64,000 nt of DNA from Natronorubrum daqingense. Its GTDB lineage: Archaea; Halobacteriota; Halobacteria; Halobacteriales; Natrialbaceae. Shown here in pieces: positions 34,735 to 42,908 of this stretch (within the stretch, counting starts at the first letter, position 1; each line of letters begins with the position of its first letter). Both the position numbers and the translations under genes were made by a program. The notes beneath the pieces are model-generated. The model had not been told where the DNA came from. It saw only the letters and a list, made by a program, of their open reading frames with translations, and did no database searches. Location: assembly GCF_001971705.1 (NCBI RefSeq), contig NZ_CP019327.1:1674001-1738000 (forward strand). Direction: 5' to 3'.

Positions 34735-35735
34735 AGTGCTTTCACCTCCGCGAGGTCCGCGGCTTCTGCAAGGACGGCGAGTTTCTCCTCGTACTTGGCG
34801 TACGGCAGGTAGAACGTCTCCGTATTCGTGGTCAGGTAAACCGTCTCGAAGTCGGTGACCTGCAGTTGGTCTTCGACCCACTGGACGCGCTCGCGAATCG
34901 CTTCCGCGTCCTCGACGAGCGTACTCTGCCCGTCTGCGAGGCCGAGGGAGACGTCGTCCGTCGCGCCGTACTCCTGAATGTTGTAGATGTTGTCGTCCTG
35001 ATTCGCGACGAAGTCGAAGCCGACCGCGTCGATATCGGCGTCGAGCAGGTGGGCGTAGACTTTCTCCTCGAGTGCGCCCCAGTAGGGCTGGACGACGACG
35101 TCAGCGTCCGTGGCGCTCGCGACCTGATCGATCGCTTCGCTTGCGCGTTCGTCCTGACCGTCTTCCGGCGCGGACTCGACGAGCGACGGCTCGAGCAAGA
35201 ACAGCGTCTCGTGGTCCGGGAAGGCGTCGACTTCGCCCGCAAGGAAGTCAGCGACCGCACCGAGGAACTCGGCGTCGTCGCCGTAGTGGTCGTCGGTAGC
35301 GAGGTCGGCGAGCGAGTACGGGCCGGGGAGGACGGCCTGCAGGTCGTCGCCGTCGACGAGTTCGCTCGCTGCCTCGAGTTCGTCCGCGACGTCGCCGGAG
35401 AAGTCGAGGTCGCCGCTCACGACGGGGTCGCGATAGAAGTTGTTGTTGTCGTAGTAGCGGACGATGCCCTCCGTCTCGACAGCGTCGTGGACGGCGAGAG
35501 GGTGTGCGAGCATGTCGTCCCAGCGAAGTTGGCCCTCCACGATTCGGTCGAGTCCGGCCTCCTGTTGGCCCTCGAGCACCTCTTCGCGGGCGTCCTGGTA
35601 GGCCGTCGCAATCTCCCCACCTTCCTCACCGCTGATGAGGTCGTGTTTCTGGTGTCCCTTCAGATCCGAGAGGTCGTCTTTCGCCCAGTCGGGGAGCGGA
35701 AAGAGCCCCGGCGTGGTCGAAACGTACTCAGTCAT
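34731..35735 (-). CDS. MetE-like paralogue without zinc ligands
   Basis: The 334-residue protein aligns in layout with the MetE barrel (STTPGLFPLPDWAKDDL at the start, AVLPGPYSLADLA in the middle) but the zinc-site positions are replaced: QPYWG (217-220) sits where HVC should be, and there is no SPDCG near the end, only a TTNTETFYLPYAKYEEKL segment. It is translationally coupled to the zinc-binding partner by a 4-nt overlap. It probably serves as a folate/methyl-donor-binding or structural partner rather than as an enzyme on its own. Confidence 0.8.
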   Translation of the reverse strand: MTEYVSTTPGLFPLPDWAKDDLSDLKGHQKHDLISGEEGGEIATAYQDAREEVLEGQQEAGLDRIVEGQLRWDDMLAHPLAVHDAVETEGIVRYYDNNNFYRDPVVSGDLDFSGDVADELEAASELVDGDDLQAVLPGPYSLADLATDDHYGDDAEFLGAVADFLAGEVDAFPDHETLFLLEPSLVESAPEDGQDERASEAIDQVASATDADVVVQPYWGALEEKVYAHLLDADIDAVGFDFVANQDDNIYNIQEYGATDDVSLGLADGQSTLVEDAEAIRERVQWVEDQLQVTDFETVYLTTNTETFYLPYAKYEEKLAVLAEAADLAEVKAL

Positions 35736-35763
35736 CGTACTCGCAGCTAGGCTATACCGACGC

Positions 35764-35773
35764 TTAATATTTT
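35764..35773 (-). promoter_or_regulatory. TATA-like box of the MetE-like operon
   Basis: AAAATATTAA on the minus strand lies 29-38 nt before the ATG at 35735, which predicts a very short or absent leader. Confidence 0.4.
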
Positions 35774-35904
35774 CCATCCATACTAATACACACCAGTAAT
35801 TTCCACAGCCTTCTGCCGATCACCCATTCCTGTTTGTGAGCCACTCACACCCACGTATATGGGAGAATTTACGGCACGTACGCACTCTCTCCAAAACGAA
35901 CTCG

Positions 35905-37098
35905 TTACTCGAGTGCGAGCAGCGCGTGCACGTCGTCCTCGACTTCTGCAACGACGTAGATGCTGCCGTCGTCGAGTATCGGCCCAGCGCCGACGCGACC
36001 CGCAAACTCTCGATCGAACCGAACGGCTGGGCCACCCTCTGGGCTGTCCCCCGGCGTGGGATCGAACGCCCAGAGCCGGTCGCCGCCGACGAAAACCGTT
36101 TCTCGACCGTACGCGGGCGCAGTGTGGTTCCAGTCGCCGATCTCGTGGTCCCAGTGGTGCGTCCCGGTTTCCGCATCTACCGCGTGCAAGTCCTGTCCGT
36201 CGGTAGCGAGAACGAGGTCGTCGACGTACCCGATTCCGTGATTGACTACGCCGGTCTCCGCCGACCAGACCGGATCCCGCTCCTGTATAGTCAGGGCGTA
36301 CGTCGTTCCGTCGCGACAGGCGACGTAGATCGCGTCGCGACCGGCAGTCGGCGGGCACGTCAGTTCCGTCGGGAGCTGCCAGCGCCACCACCCTTCGCCG
36401 ATCACCTCGTCGAAGACGTACACCATACCGGCCGCCGTCGCGACGACGAGTCCCGACGGTCCGAACGTCGCCCCGTGTTCGAGCACGTTTCCGAACACGT
36501 CCCGTCGCCACTCCACTGACCCGTCGTCGGGTTCGAGACAAACGACTTCCTCGCGGACCCCACAGACCACGCCCGTTCTGGTGTGTGCGAGTACCATCGC
36601 CGTTCCCGACGCGTCGAACTCGTGTTCCCACAGCGCGTCACCGGTATCGGGCTCGAGCGCGTAAATCGTGCTGTCGACTGTGGCGTAGACGACGTCGTCC
36701 CGGCAGATCGGTGCCCGTCGTGCGTCCTCGAGCGTCCACAGTTCTGACCCGTCGTCGGCGTCTAATACCTGCAACTCGCCGTGATCGGGGTGGTACACTC
36801 GGCCGTCGGCGACCACCGGGGTTCCCCTGGAAAGTTCGCCGACCTCGACGCGCCAGCGTTCGGAGACGCCGTCGACCGGAGCTTCCCCGTCGGCGACGGC
36901 CCGGGTGTTCGACGCGTTGCACCCGAAACTCGACCAGCTCCCGTCCGCGCCGAAGATGTGATCGTCCGGGTCCGGCAGTTCGTCGACACCAGAGTCCGGT
37001 GGCTCGTCCGGCGAAGCGGACTGGAACGTTGTACACCCGGCGAGGCCGGCGCTGCCGACCGCCGCGCTCGCGAGGAGGGTTCGGCGTGTTGGATTCAT
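35905..37098 (-). CDS. Tat lipoprotein with PQQ-like beta-propeller
   Basis: The 397-residue protein starts with a twin-arginine signal (Arg5-Arg6) and a lipobox with Cys22, so it is exported folded and lipid-anchored. The rest consists of repeated PQQ-type blades, each with a VYHPDHGELQVLDADDGSELW or LYALEPDTGDALWEHE type motif, typical of the outer-membrane BamB-like or PQQ-enzyme propeller. No PQQ dehydrogenase catalytic residues are evident, so a binding or scaffolding role is more likely. The ATG at 37098 places the Arg pair correctly. Confidence 0.82.
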   Translation of the reverse strand: MNPTRRTLLASAAVGSAGLAGCTTFQSASPDEPPDSGVDELPDPDDHIFGADGSWSSFGCNASNTRAVADGEAPVDGVSERWRVEVGELSRGTPVVADGRVYHPDHGELQVLDADDGSELWTLEDARRAPICRDDVVYATVDSTIYALEPDTGDALWEHEFDASGTAMVLAHTRTGVVCGVREEVVCLEPDDGSVEWRRDVFGNVLEHGATFGPSGLVVATAAGMVYVFDEVIGEGWWRWQLPTELTCPPTAGRDAIYVACRDGTTYALTIQERDPVWSAETGVVNHGIGYVDDLVLATDGQDLHAVDAETGTHHWDHEIGDWNHTAPAYGRETVFVGGDRLWAFDPTPGDSPEGGPAVRFDREFAGRVGAGPILDDGSIYVVAEVEDDVHALLALE

Positions 37099-37147
37099 TA
37101 CCAATCGTTCGATTAGACATCTGAAAAGTCTTGGGCCACGACCACTT

Positions 37148-37726
37148 TTAGCGATAGAGCGCAAGGATCGTCAACGTCTCGAAGGGAAACGACTCGTCCG
37201 CAACACTAACGGCGCTGAATCCAGCCTCGCCGGCTTGCGCTGCAACCTCGTCGACGCCCGTCAGACTACTGACAAGCAAGTAGACCACGCCGCCGGTCGC
37301 GAGCACGCGCCCGACGCCCTCGAGAAACGGATCGATGACGGCGCGGCCGTCCTCGCCGCCCGAGAGCGCGCGCTCCATCCAGTCGTCCCACTCGTTGTCC
37401 GGGTCCGTCGGCAGGTACGGCGGGTTGAAGACGACCGCGTCGAACGCCTCGTCCGCGAACGGCGACACGAGGTCCGCTCGGACCGCCTCGAGTCCGTCCG
37501 TTCGAGCCTGTCGAACGGCGTGTGGATTCAGATCCGCGGCGACGACGCGCGCGTCCGTCTCGGCGTCGATTCGACCCGCGACGTACCCCGACCCCGTGCC
37601 GACCTCGAGAACGAGATCGGTTTCGTCGACTGACAGGTGCTCGAGGACGGCACTCGCGAGCAAGTGAGAGTCCTCTGCTGGCTGGTACACGTCGGTCTCG
37701 AGGTCGCGTCTGTCTTCGAGCCCCAT
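37148..37726 (-). CDS. HemK2/Mtq2-type methyltransferase
   Basis: The 192-residue protein has motif I EVGTGSG (41-47) and the NPPY catalytic motif (101-104), without the N-terminal domain of bacterial PrmC. This is the archaeal/eukaryotic HemK2 layout, whose eukaryotic form methylates the Gln of the GGQ motif in release factor eRF1. aRF1 is the likely substrate. Its ATG overlaps the MscS stop by 1 nt (TGATG). In many archaea it follows rsmA; here an MscS gene lies between them. Confidence 0.87.
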   Translation of the reverse strand: MGLEDRRDLETDVYQPAEDSHLLASAVLEHLSVDETDLVLEVGTGSGYVAGRIDAETDARVVAADLNPHAVRQARTDGLEAVRADLVSPFADEAFDAVVFNPPYLPTDPDNEWDDWMERALSGGEDGRAVIDPFLEGVGRVLATGGVVYLLVSSLTGVDEVAAQAGEAGFSAVSVADESFPFETLTILALYR

Positions 37727-39042
37727 CAGTCGTCCTCCGATGGCGGGTTGTGCGTCGTCTGGTGGGGTTGTTCGTTCGAGTCGTCCGTTCCGCCCGTGTC
37801 GTCCGTTCCGCCCGTGTCGTCCGTTTCGCCCGTTTCGTTCGTTTCGTCCGCGGATTCTGACCCCGCGTTCGTCTCCCCTCCGGCGTCCAACGCCGATCCG
37901 TCTGCTGGCGACGCCGATTCCGTTGCATCCGGCGACGAATCCGTCGCTCGAGTCCCTTCGCCTGTCACCTGAAAGCCACCCGTTTCGGCCCGACCGGAGA
38001 GCTCCTGTTGTGGGTACGGAATCTTGATCCCCTCGTCGTCGAACGCCCGTTTGATCTCGTGGATGGCAGTCGTCCGCGCCTGAACGAACCGTCGCGAACT
38101 CGGGTTGTCGATCCAGAATCGGACGCCGAGCGTGACCGCCGAGTCGTCGAAGGATTTGGTGACGACCTGGGGCGACGGAGCGTTGAGCGACTTCTCGAGG
38201 TCCTCGACCGCATCCTTTGCCAGCGTCGACGCTCGCTCGAGGTCTGCCTCGTAGTCCACACCGACGTCGACTTCGACGCGGAGGCGACCCCGTTTCGACC
38301 GGTTCGTCACCATCTCGGAGGAGACGACGTCGTTCGGGATCATGATGTACTCCCCGTCGAACGACTGGATTCGGGTGTTGACGATCGAAATGTCGGTAAC
38401 GATTCCCTCTTCGTCCTCTATTTCGACCCAGTCGCCGATCTCGAATGGCCGATCGAACATCAAGACGAACCCAGCGAGGACCGTCCCCAGCGTCTGCTGG
38501 GCAGCGATGCCGACGACGATTCCGAGGAAGCCAGCACCAGCGAGCAAACTGGCGAGGTCGTCGGTCCAGACGCCGAGGATAACGACGATCGCCATCGCCC
38601 AGACGACGACCTGCGAAATTCGCTGTGTGATCTCTCGCTGGTGGTCCGTGACGGCCGATGCCGATCCGAACACTTCGTCGATGAGTCGCTTGACGAATCG
38701 CGTGAAGATGAGGGTCCCGACGGCGATAACGAACGTGACCGACGCTTGCAAGACGACATCGTCACTGAGTCCGAGATCTTCGGTGTAGAGCGTCTGCACG
38801 TCGTCGGTAAGGTCCCACACACCCAGGATAATCGCGAGAGTGAGGAAACACGAGCCGATGAGAACCGTCGTCGCGAGGATATCCCCGTACAGCGGTTTCG
38901 TCCGGTTACTGAACCATCCCTTTATCTTTCGATACGAGAGGAGGATCGCCACGAGGAACCCGATGGCTGCGATCGTCATGCCAATCCGAGCGTTGAACCC
39001 AGTGGCTTCAGACAGCCGCTCGAGGACGGTCAGTGGGAACAT
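37726..39042 (-). CDS. MscS-family mechanosensitive channel
   Basis: The 438-residue protein has four membrane helices, a conserved MscS channel core (GIVVGIAAQQTLGTVLAGFVLMFDRPFEIGDWVEI) and a cytoplasmic beta domain. It opens under membrane tension and releases solutes during osmotic downshock, which suits a halophile. The C-terminal tail (from about 370) is low-complexity and Asp/Gly/Thr-rich, encoded by an 18-bp tandem repeat at 37783-37836. The ATG at 39042 gives the normal N-terminus. It splits rsmA from the HemK2 gene. Confidence 0.9.
   Translation of the reverse strand: MFPLTVLERLSEATGFNARIGMTIAAIGFLVAILLSYRKIKGWFSNRTKPLYGDILATTVLIGSCFLTLAIILGVWDLTDDVQTLYTEDLGLSDDVVLQASVTFVIAVGTLIFTRFVKRLIDEVFGSASAVTDHQREITQRISQVVVWAMAIVVILGVWTDDLASLLAGAGFLGIVVGIAAQQTLGTVLAGFVLMFDRPFEIGDWVEIEDEEGIVTDISIVNTRIQSFDGEYIMIPNDVVSSEMVTNRSKRGRLRVEVDVGVDYEADLERASTLAKDAVEDLEKSLNAPSPQVVTKSFDDSAVTLGVRFWIDNPSSRRFVQARTTAIHEIKRAFDDEGIKIPYPQQELSGRAETGGFQVTGEGTRATDSSPDATESASPADGSALDAGGETNAGSESADETNETGETDDTGGTDDTGGTDDSNEQPHQTTHNPPSEDD
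37783..37836. repeat. Tandem 18-bp repeat in the MscS tail
   Basis: Three consecutive near-identical copies of an 18-bp unit occur here (37783-37800, 37801-37818, 37819-37836), with a partial fourth beyond. They encode the repeated Gly-Gly-Thr-Asp-Asp-Thr-like tail of the MscS protein, and could vary in copy number between strains. Confidence 0.6.
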
Positions 39043-39160
39043 AGTGAAGGTGCGTCTCTTGAGCGAGTGGACGCTGCAACTACGAGTATCCGTCGGTCGT
39101 TCGCGACCCTGCGAACAATTCGCTCCCGGCGCTCTCGAGCGATCCGTCGACTGACCGCAC

Positions 39161-40012
39161 TTACTGGCCAGGCCCTGGCTCACCGACGGACTGTGCGAGC
39201 GTCGCCAGCGCGGCGAACTCCGCCGGTGCCATCGCGTCCGCACGCTTTCGAAGAATTTCTTCGTCGGCCGCCTCGACGACCGCGTCCGGTTGCTCGAGTC
39301 CCGAGATGTGTGCCGTGTTCCGAATCGCGTTTCGGATCGTCTTCCGTCGCTGGGTGAACAACGCCTTCACGAATCGGAGGAAGAACGCCTCATCGTCGAC
39401 CTCGTAGTCGGGTTCTCGAGGCTCGAGGCTCACGACGGCGCTCTGGACCGCCGGTGGAGGCGAAAACGCCTCTTTCGGAATCGACTCGACGAGTTCGGGT
39501 TCGGCGTAGTGTTGGGTCGAGACGGAGAGGCGACCGTACTCGGAGGTGCCGGGTTCGGCGACCATCCGCTCGGCGAACTCCTGTTGGAACATCAAGACGA
39601 GCGGCCGCTGTTCGGGGAGGAGTCGGAAGGTAATCTCGCTCGAGACGCCGTAGGGAAGATTGGAGACGGAGGCCGTAAACTCCGGCAAATCGACCTCGAG
39701 TGCGTCACCCTCGATTACGGTCAACCGTTCGGCAGCGATTTCGTCGGCGAACTCCTCACGCAGAAAGTCGGCGAGGTCGGGGTCTCGTTCGACGACGGTG
39801 ACTTCCTCGTCCGCGTCCCCCATTGCAAGCAATCGATCCGTCAGCGCACCCGTTCCGCCACCGATCTCGAGGAGGTGGGAGGTGTCGGCCTCGAGTTCCG
39901 TGAGGTACGTCGGCAGTCTGTCGAGGACGCGATCGTCGACGAGAAAGTGCTGGTCGCGGTTGGGGTCGCCGCGGACGCCTGCCCGCGCGATCAGCCCGTC
40001 TGGATCTCTCAT
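39161..40012 (-). CDS. rsmA: 16S rRNA dimethyladenosine transferase RsmA (KsgA)
   Basis: The 283-residue enzyme dimethylates two adjacent adenosines in the 3' terminal helix of 16S rRNA, a universally conserved step in small-subunit maturation. It has DQHFLVDDRVLDRL at the start, the SAM motif LEIGGGTGALT and the NLPY motif. The C-terminal helical domain is present. It sits with the DUF655 gene (77-nt gap) in the usual archaeal arrangement of ribosome-related genes. Confidence 0.92.
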   Translation of the reverse strand: MRDPDGLIARAGVRGDPNRDQHFLVDDRVLDRLPTYLTELEADTSHLLEIGGGTGALTDRLLAMGDADEEVTVVERDPDLADFLREEFADEIAAERLTVIEGDALEVDLPEFTASVSNLPYGVSSEITFRLLPEQRPLVLMFQQEFAERMVAEPGTSEYGRLSVSTQHYAEPELVESIPKEAFSPPPAVQSAVVSLEPREPDYEVDDEAFFLRFVKALFTQRRKTIRNAIRNTAHISGLEQPDAVVEAADEEILRKRADAMAPAEFAALATLAQSVGEPGPGQ

Positions 40013-40089
40013 TGCCGGCGTTTTGGTGGGGGCAGGTGTAAACGCACCGTCTCGGAGAAGATTCGAGGACGCGACTACTGATTTTGTTC

Positions 40090-40671
40090 TTATTCGCCGT
40101 GGCCGACGAACGTCTGATACTTCAGGTCGTCGTCGCGCAGTTCCTCGATAATCCGTTCGACGAGGATTTCGTCTGGATCGTGGAGTCCGGAGACGCGTTC
40201 GGAGAGTTCCTCGAAGCTCTCGAATGGCTTGCGCTTGCGTTCGTCGAGAATGCCGTTACGCAGTTTCTTCCCGATTCCCGGCAGGAGATTCAACTGGTGG
40301 AGTCGCAGCGTAATCGGCTGGGCGTCGTTGTAGAAGTCGACGAACCGCTGTTCGTTCTCCTCGACGAGGTCGGCAACCACGTACTCGAGTTCCGACTGGG
40401 CACCCGAGGAGAGGTCTGTGTATTCGACTCGGTGGGACTGGGTGACGATGTCGCGTTCGTCAGCCGGCTCGACGACGACCTCGCTACCGATGGTCAGACG
40501 TTCGTCCTCGTCGAAGGCGACCTGATAGAGCTGAAAGTCGTCGACCCCGAGGGCGTAGCCTGCCGGGGACTTCTCGTACTGGGGACGACCATCGCCGGAG
40601 AGCCCGTGTGCGAGATAGTCCAACACGACTGCGCGGCGAGTGTCCGTCCCATCGTTGTCGGCTTCGCTCAT
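40090..40671 (-). CDS. DUF655 family protein (HhH nucleic-acid-binding)
   Basis: The 193-residue protein is the archaeal DUF655 protein, typically encoded next to RpoF and RsmA. The C-terminal half contains a helix-hairpin-helix motif LNLLPGIGKKLRNGILDER, which binds nucleic acid. The N-terminal part is an OB-fold-like beta domain. A role in transcription or ribosome assembly is expected but unproven. Here the acyl-CoA dehydrogenase gene separates it from rpoF. Confidence 0.88.
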   Translation of the reverse strand: MSEADNDGTDTRRAVVLDYLAHGLSGDGRPQYEKSPAGYALGVDDFQLYQVAFDEDERLTIGSEVVVEPADERDIVTQSHRVEYTDLSSGAQSELEYVVADLVEENEQRFVDFYNDAQPITLRLHQLNLLPGIGKKLRNGILDERKRKPFESFEELSERVSGLHDPDEILVERIIEELRDDDLKYQTFVGHGE

Positions 40672-40840
40672 TGCGGGTTGCTACGGCGAGGGCACACTTA
40701 AAGAGTCGGCCCTGCGTCACGAACGGAAGGCTCACCAGTGGCCTACTCGCCCCGTCGACTCCCAGAGTACCGAGCGGCCGGTAGCCGTCAGTTTCGGGTG
40801 GTCGGTGCTCTCCCCCTTCACCGTGTGATATAGTAACAGT

Positions 40841-40848
40841 GTTTATCG
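40841..40848 (+). promoter_or_regulatory. TATA-like box of the acyl-CoA dehydrogenase gene
   Basis: GTTTATCG starts 31 nt before the ATG at 40872, consistent with a leaderless transcript. Confidence 0.35.
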
Positions 40849-40871
40849 CCTCGGCCGAGAGAGACTCGATT

Positions 40872-42017
40872 ATGCTCGACCTGACCGAAGATCAATCGGC
40901 CTTTCGCGACGACGTCCGGACGTTCGTCGCGGAGGAAATTCGACCGAATGCCATCGAACTGGACCAGACGGAGACGTATCCGGCGGACATCCTCGCAGAA
41001 CTCGGAGACCGCCGCCTCACCGGGCTGACGATTCCCGAGGCCTACGGCGGAATGGGCGAGGGCCACCTCGAGTTGGTCGTGCTCATCGAGGAGCTCTCGA
41101 CGGCGCTCATGTCCGTCTCGAGTTCACTCGCGCTCCACCTCGGCGTCGCGGGCGTGATCGAACAGTTCGGAACGGACGACCAGCGCGAGACCTACCTCCC
41201 CGAGATGGCGACGTTCGACACCGTCGGTGCGCTCGGCCTCAGCGAGGCCGGGGCCGGGGCGAACAAACTCGAGATGGAGACGACGGCGACCCGCGAGGGC
41301 GACGAGTGGGTCCTCGAGGGACACAAACAGTGGGTCACCAATTACTTCGATGCTGACTGCGTGCTCACGTACGCGAAGACGGGTCCCGACGAGGAGGCAC
41401 CGCACAATATCTCGGCGTTTCTCGTCCCCGCGGAGGAATTCGAGGTCGAAGAGAACTGGGGAACCCTCGGCGCGTGGAGCGTCAAATCGCCGCGCGTCCG
41501 CCTCGACAACGTCCGAGTGGACGACGCCGCTCGAGTCGGGGCCGTCGGCGAAGCCTACGTCCAGCGCGGAACGCTCCACAACGGCGTGAACCTGCCGGCT
41601 CGAGGCGTGGGCATCGCCCGTGCCGCACTCGAGGATACGGTCGCCTATCTCCAAGAACGAGAGCAGTATCAACAGCCGGTCGGGGACTTCCAGGGTGTCC
41701 GCTGGGCAGTTGGAGAGATGGCCGAGCGGGTCGAAACGGCACGATTCCACACGTACCGGGCCGCTACGAAAGCCGACGCTGGCGAAGACGTGACGAAGGA
41801 GTTCGCGATGGCGAAGCTCAACGCGAGCGAGGCGGCGATCGAAAACGCGAACGACGCGATCAGATTCCTCGGCGGCCGCGGCTACACGACCGAACACCAC
41901 GTCGAACGCTACCTTCGAGACGCACAGTTGCTCACGATCGCCGGCGGACCGAACGACGTCCACCGGAATACGCTCGCCGACGCTGTCTTCGAGGAGTATT
42001 CCGACCGGGAAACGTAG
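40872..42017 (+). CDS. Acyl-CoA dehydrogenase
   Basis: The 381-residue FAD enzyme has the acyl-CoA dehydrogenase layout: N-terminal helices (MLDLTEDQSAFRDDVR), the LSEAGAGANKLEM FAD/substrate segment, and a C-terminal helical domain with the signature EHHVERYLRDAQLLTIAGGPNDVHRNT. It introduces the alpha-beta double bond in fatty-acyl or branched-chain acyl-CoA and passes electrons to electron-transfer flavoprotein. The ATG at 40872 is leaderless-like. It lies on the opposite strand between rpoF and the DUF655 gene, an unusual insertion. Confidence 0.93.
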   Translation: MLDLTEDQSAFRDDVRTFVAEEIRPNAIELDQTETYPADILAELGDRRLTGLTIPEAYGGMGEGHLELVVLIEELSTALMSVSSSLALHLGVAGVIEQFGTDDQRETYLPEMATFDTVGALGLSEAGAGANKLEMETTATREGDEWVLEGHKQWVTNYFDADCVLTYAKTGPDEEAPHNISAFLVPAEEFEVEENWGTLGAWSVKSPRVRLDNVRVDDAARVGAVGEAYVQRGTLHNGVNLPARGVGIARAALEDTVAYLQEREQYQQPVGDFQGVRWAVGEMAERVETARFHTYRAATKADAGEDVTKEFAMAKLNASEAAIENANDAIRFLGGRGYTTEHHVERYLRDAQLLTIAGGPNDVHRNTLADAVFEEYSDRET

Positions 42018-42096
42018 CCGGCCGCTCGAGGTCGTCACTCCGCCGGTTCGATCACCGAGTTACGGACCGAAGAACAGTTCCGGAACAGTGTCGACG

Positions 42097-42453
42097 CTAT
42101 TCGTACTGCGCGACGACGTTGAGAATCTCGTCGAGTTCGTCTCCCGACAGCGAGTAGCGTTGCTGTGCGTACACCGAGCGGAGTTCGTCTCGGTTTCGTG
42201 GGAGGAGGTTCGCGATCTTGTACGCCGTCGCCTCGTCGACCTTCTCGAGGTCCTCGAGGTCGTCAACGAGTGCCTGTGCGTCTTCGGGATCCAAGACGGT
42301 GAAGCGATTGACGTGTTCGATCGCTCGCGCGAGTTCGTAGCGAAGCTCGCGGTCCTCGTCGAGTGCGCGTTCGGCTTCGATGTCGGCGAGCAGTTCCTTC
42401 GTTTCCGAGACGGTCAGGAACTCCTCGTCGACGATCTCTTTGAAGATCGTCAT
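42097..42453 (-). CDS. rpoF: RNA polymerase subunit Rpb4/RpoF
   Basis: The 118-residue protein is the Rpb4 homologue that, with Rpo7, forms the stalk of archaeal RNA polymerase and aids initiation and transcript binding. Recognisable features are the N-terminal EIVDEEFLTVSETKELLADIE helix pair and a C-terminal HRDC-like helical domain (DPEDAQALVDDLEDLEKVDEATAYKIANLLP). It is only 7 nt downstream of the L21e stop, so the two are cotranscribed. Confidence 0.92.
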   Translation of the reverse strand: MTIFKEIVDEEFLTVSETKELLADIEAERALDEDRELRYELARAIEHVNRFTVLDPEDAQALVDDLEDLEKVDEATAYKIANLLPRNRDELRSVYAQQRYSLSGDELDEILNVVAQYE

Positions 42454-42460
42454 TCCTGGC

Positions 42461-42769
42461 TCAGATCCGGTTCTTCTCTTGGTTCTGAGCGCGCATGTGG
42501 GCTGCGGTGACGATCAGCGTCTTCTCTTTGCCGCGATCGTCGATCTGAACCTTGAACGCAGCGCCTTGCTTCCCGATGACTTCGCCGGTCTGTCCGTCGA
42601 AGCGAGGGTGGAACCGACCGTCTGCCACGCTCGGGTCGATCTTCAGATGCACTTTTTCGCCTTCTTCGTACTCCTGAATCGCTCGCTGTGGCGGGGACGT
42701 TCCGCGGTCTCGAGGATCGTTTGCGAGTTTTCTCCGAGTTCCCTGACGAGGGCCATTAGAGTTCGGCAT
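42461..42769 (-). CDS. rpl21e: 50S ribosomal protein L21e
   Basis: The 102-residue basic protein is ribosomal protein L21e, found in archaea and eukaryotes. The [14 protein letters not shown] start and the [22 protein letters not shown]3-like barrel are typical. It is one of the few basic proteins in this window. The ATG at 42769 gives the usual length of just under 100 residues in this family. It heads the L21e-rpoF operon, with a TATA-like box about 33 nt upstream. Confidence 0.93.
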   Translation of the reverse strand: MPNSNGPRQGTRRKLANDPRDRGTSPPQRAIQEYEEGEKVHLKIDPSVADGRFHPRFDGQTGEVIGKQGAAFKVQIDDRGKEKTLIVTAAHMRAQNQEKNRI

Positions 42770-42798
42770 AGTCGTACGACGCTCTTGATCGGTGACGG

Positions 42799-42806
42799 TT
42801 ATAAAA
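42799..42806 (-). promoter_or_regulatory. TATA-like box of the L21e-rpoF operon
   Basis: TTTTATAA on the minus strand lies 30-37 nt before the ATG of L21e. Confidence 0.45.
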
Positions 42807-42908
42807 CGCACGTCTTTCGCCCAGAATCTGGACACCACATTCACGCGGATCGCTCACGGCGAGTGAATCTCGAACCGACGGCGACAGCCCCAACCCGGTT
42901 CGCAATTG

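Noticed and set aside
38008..39357. Acidic open frame antisense to the MscS gene
   Set aside because: Acidic composition arises from the complementary codons; the MscS domain is clear on the other strand.
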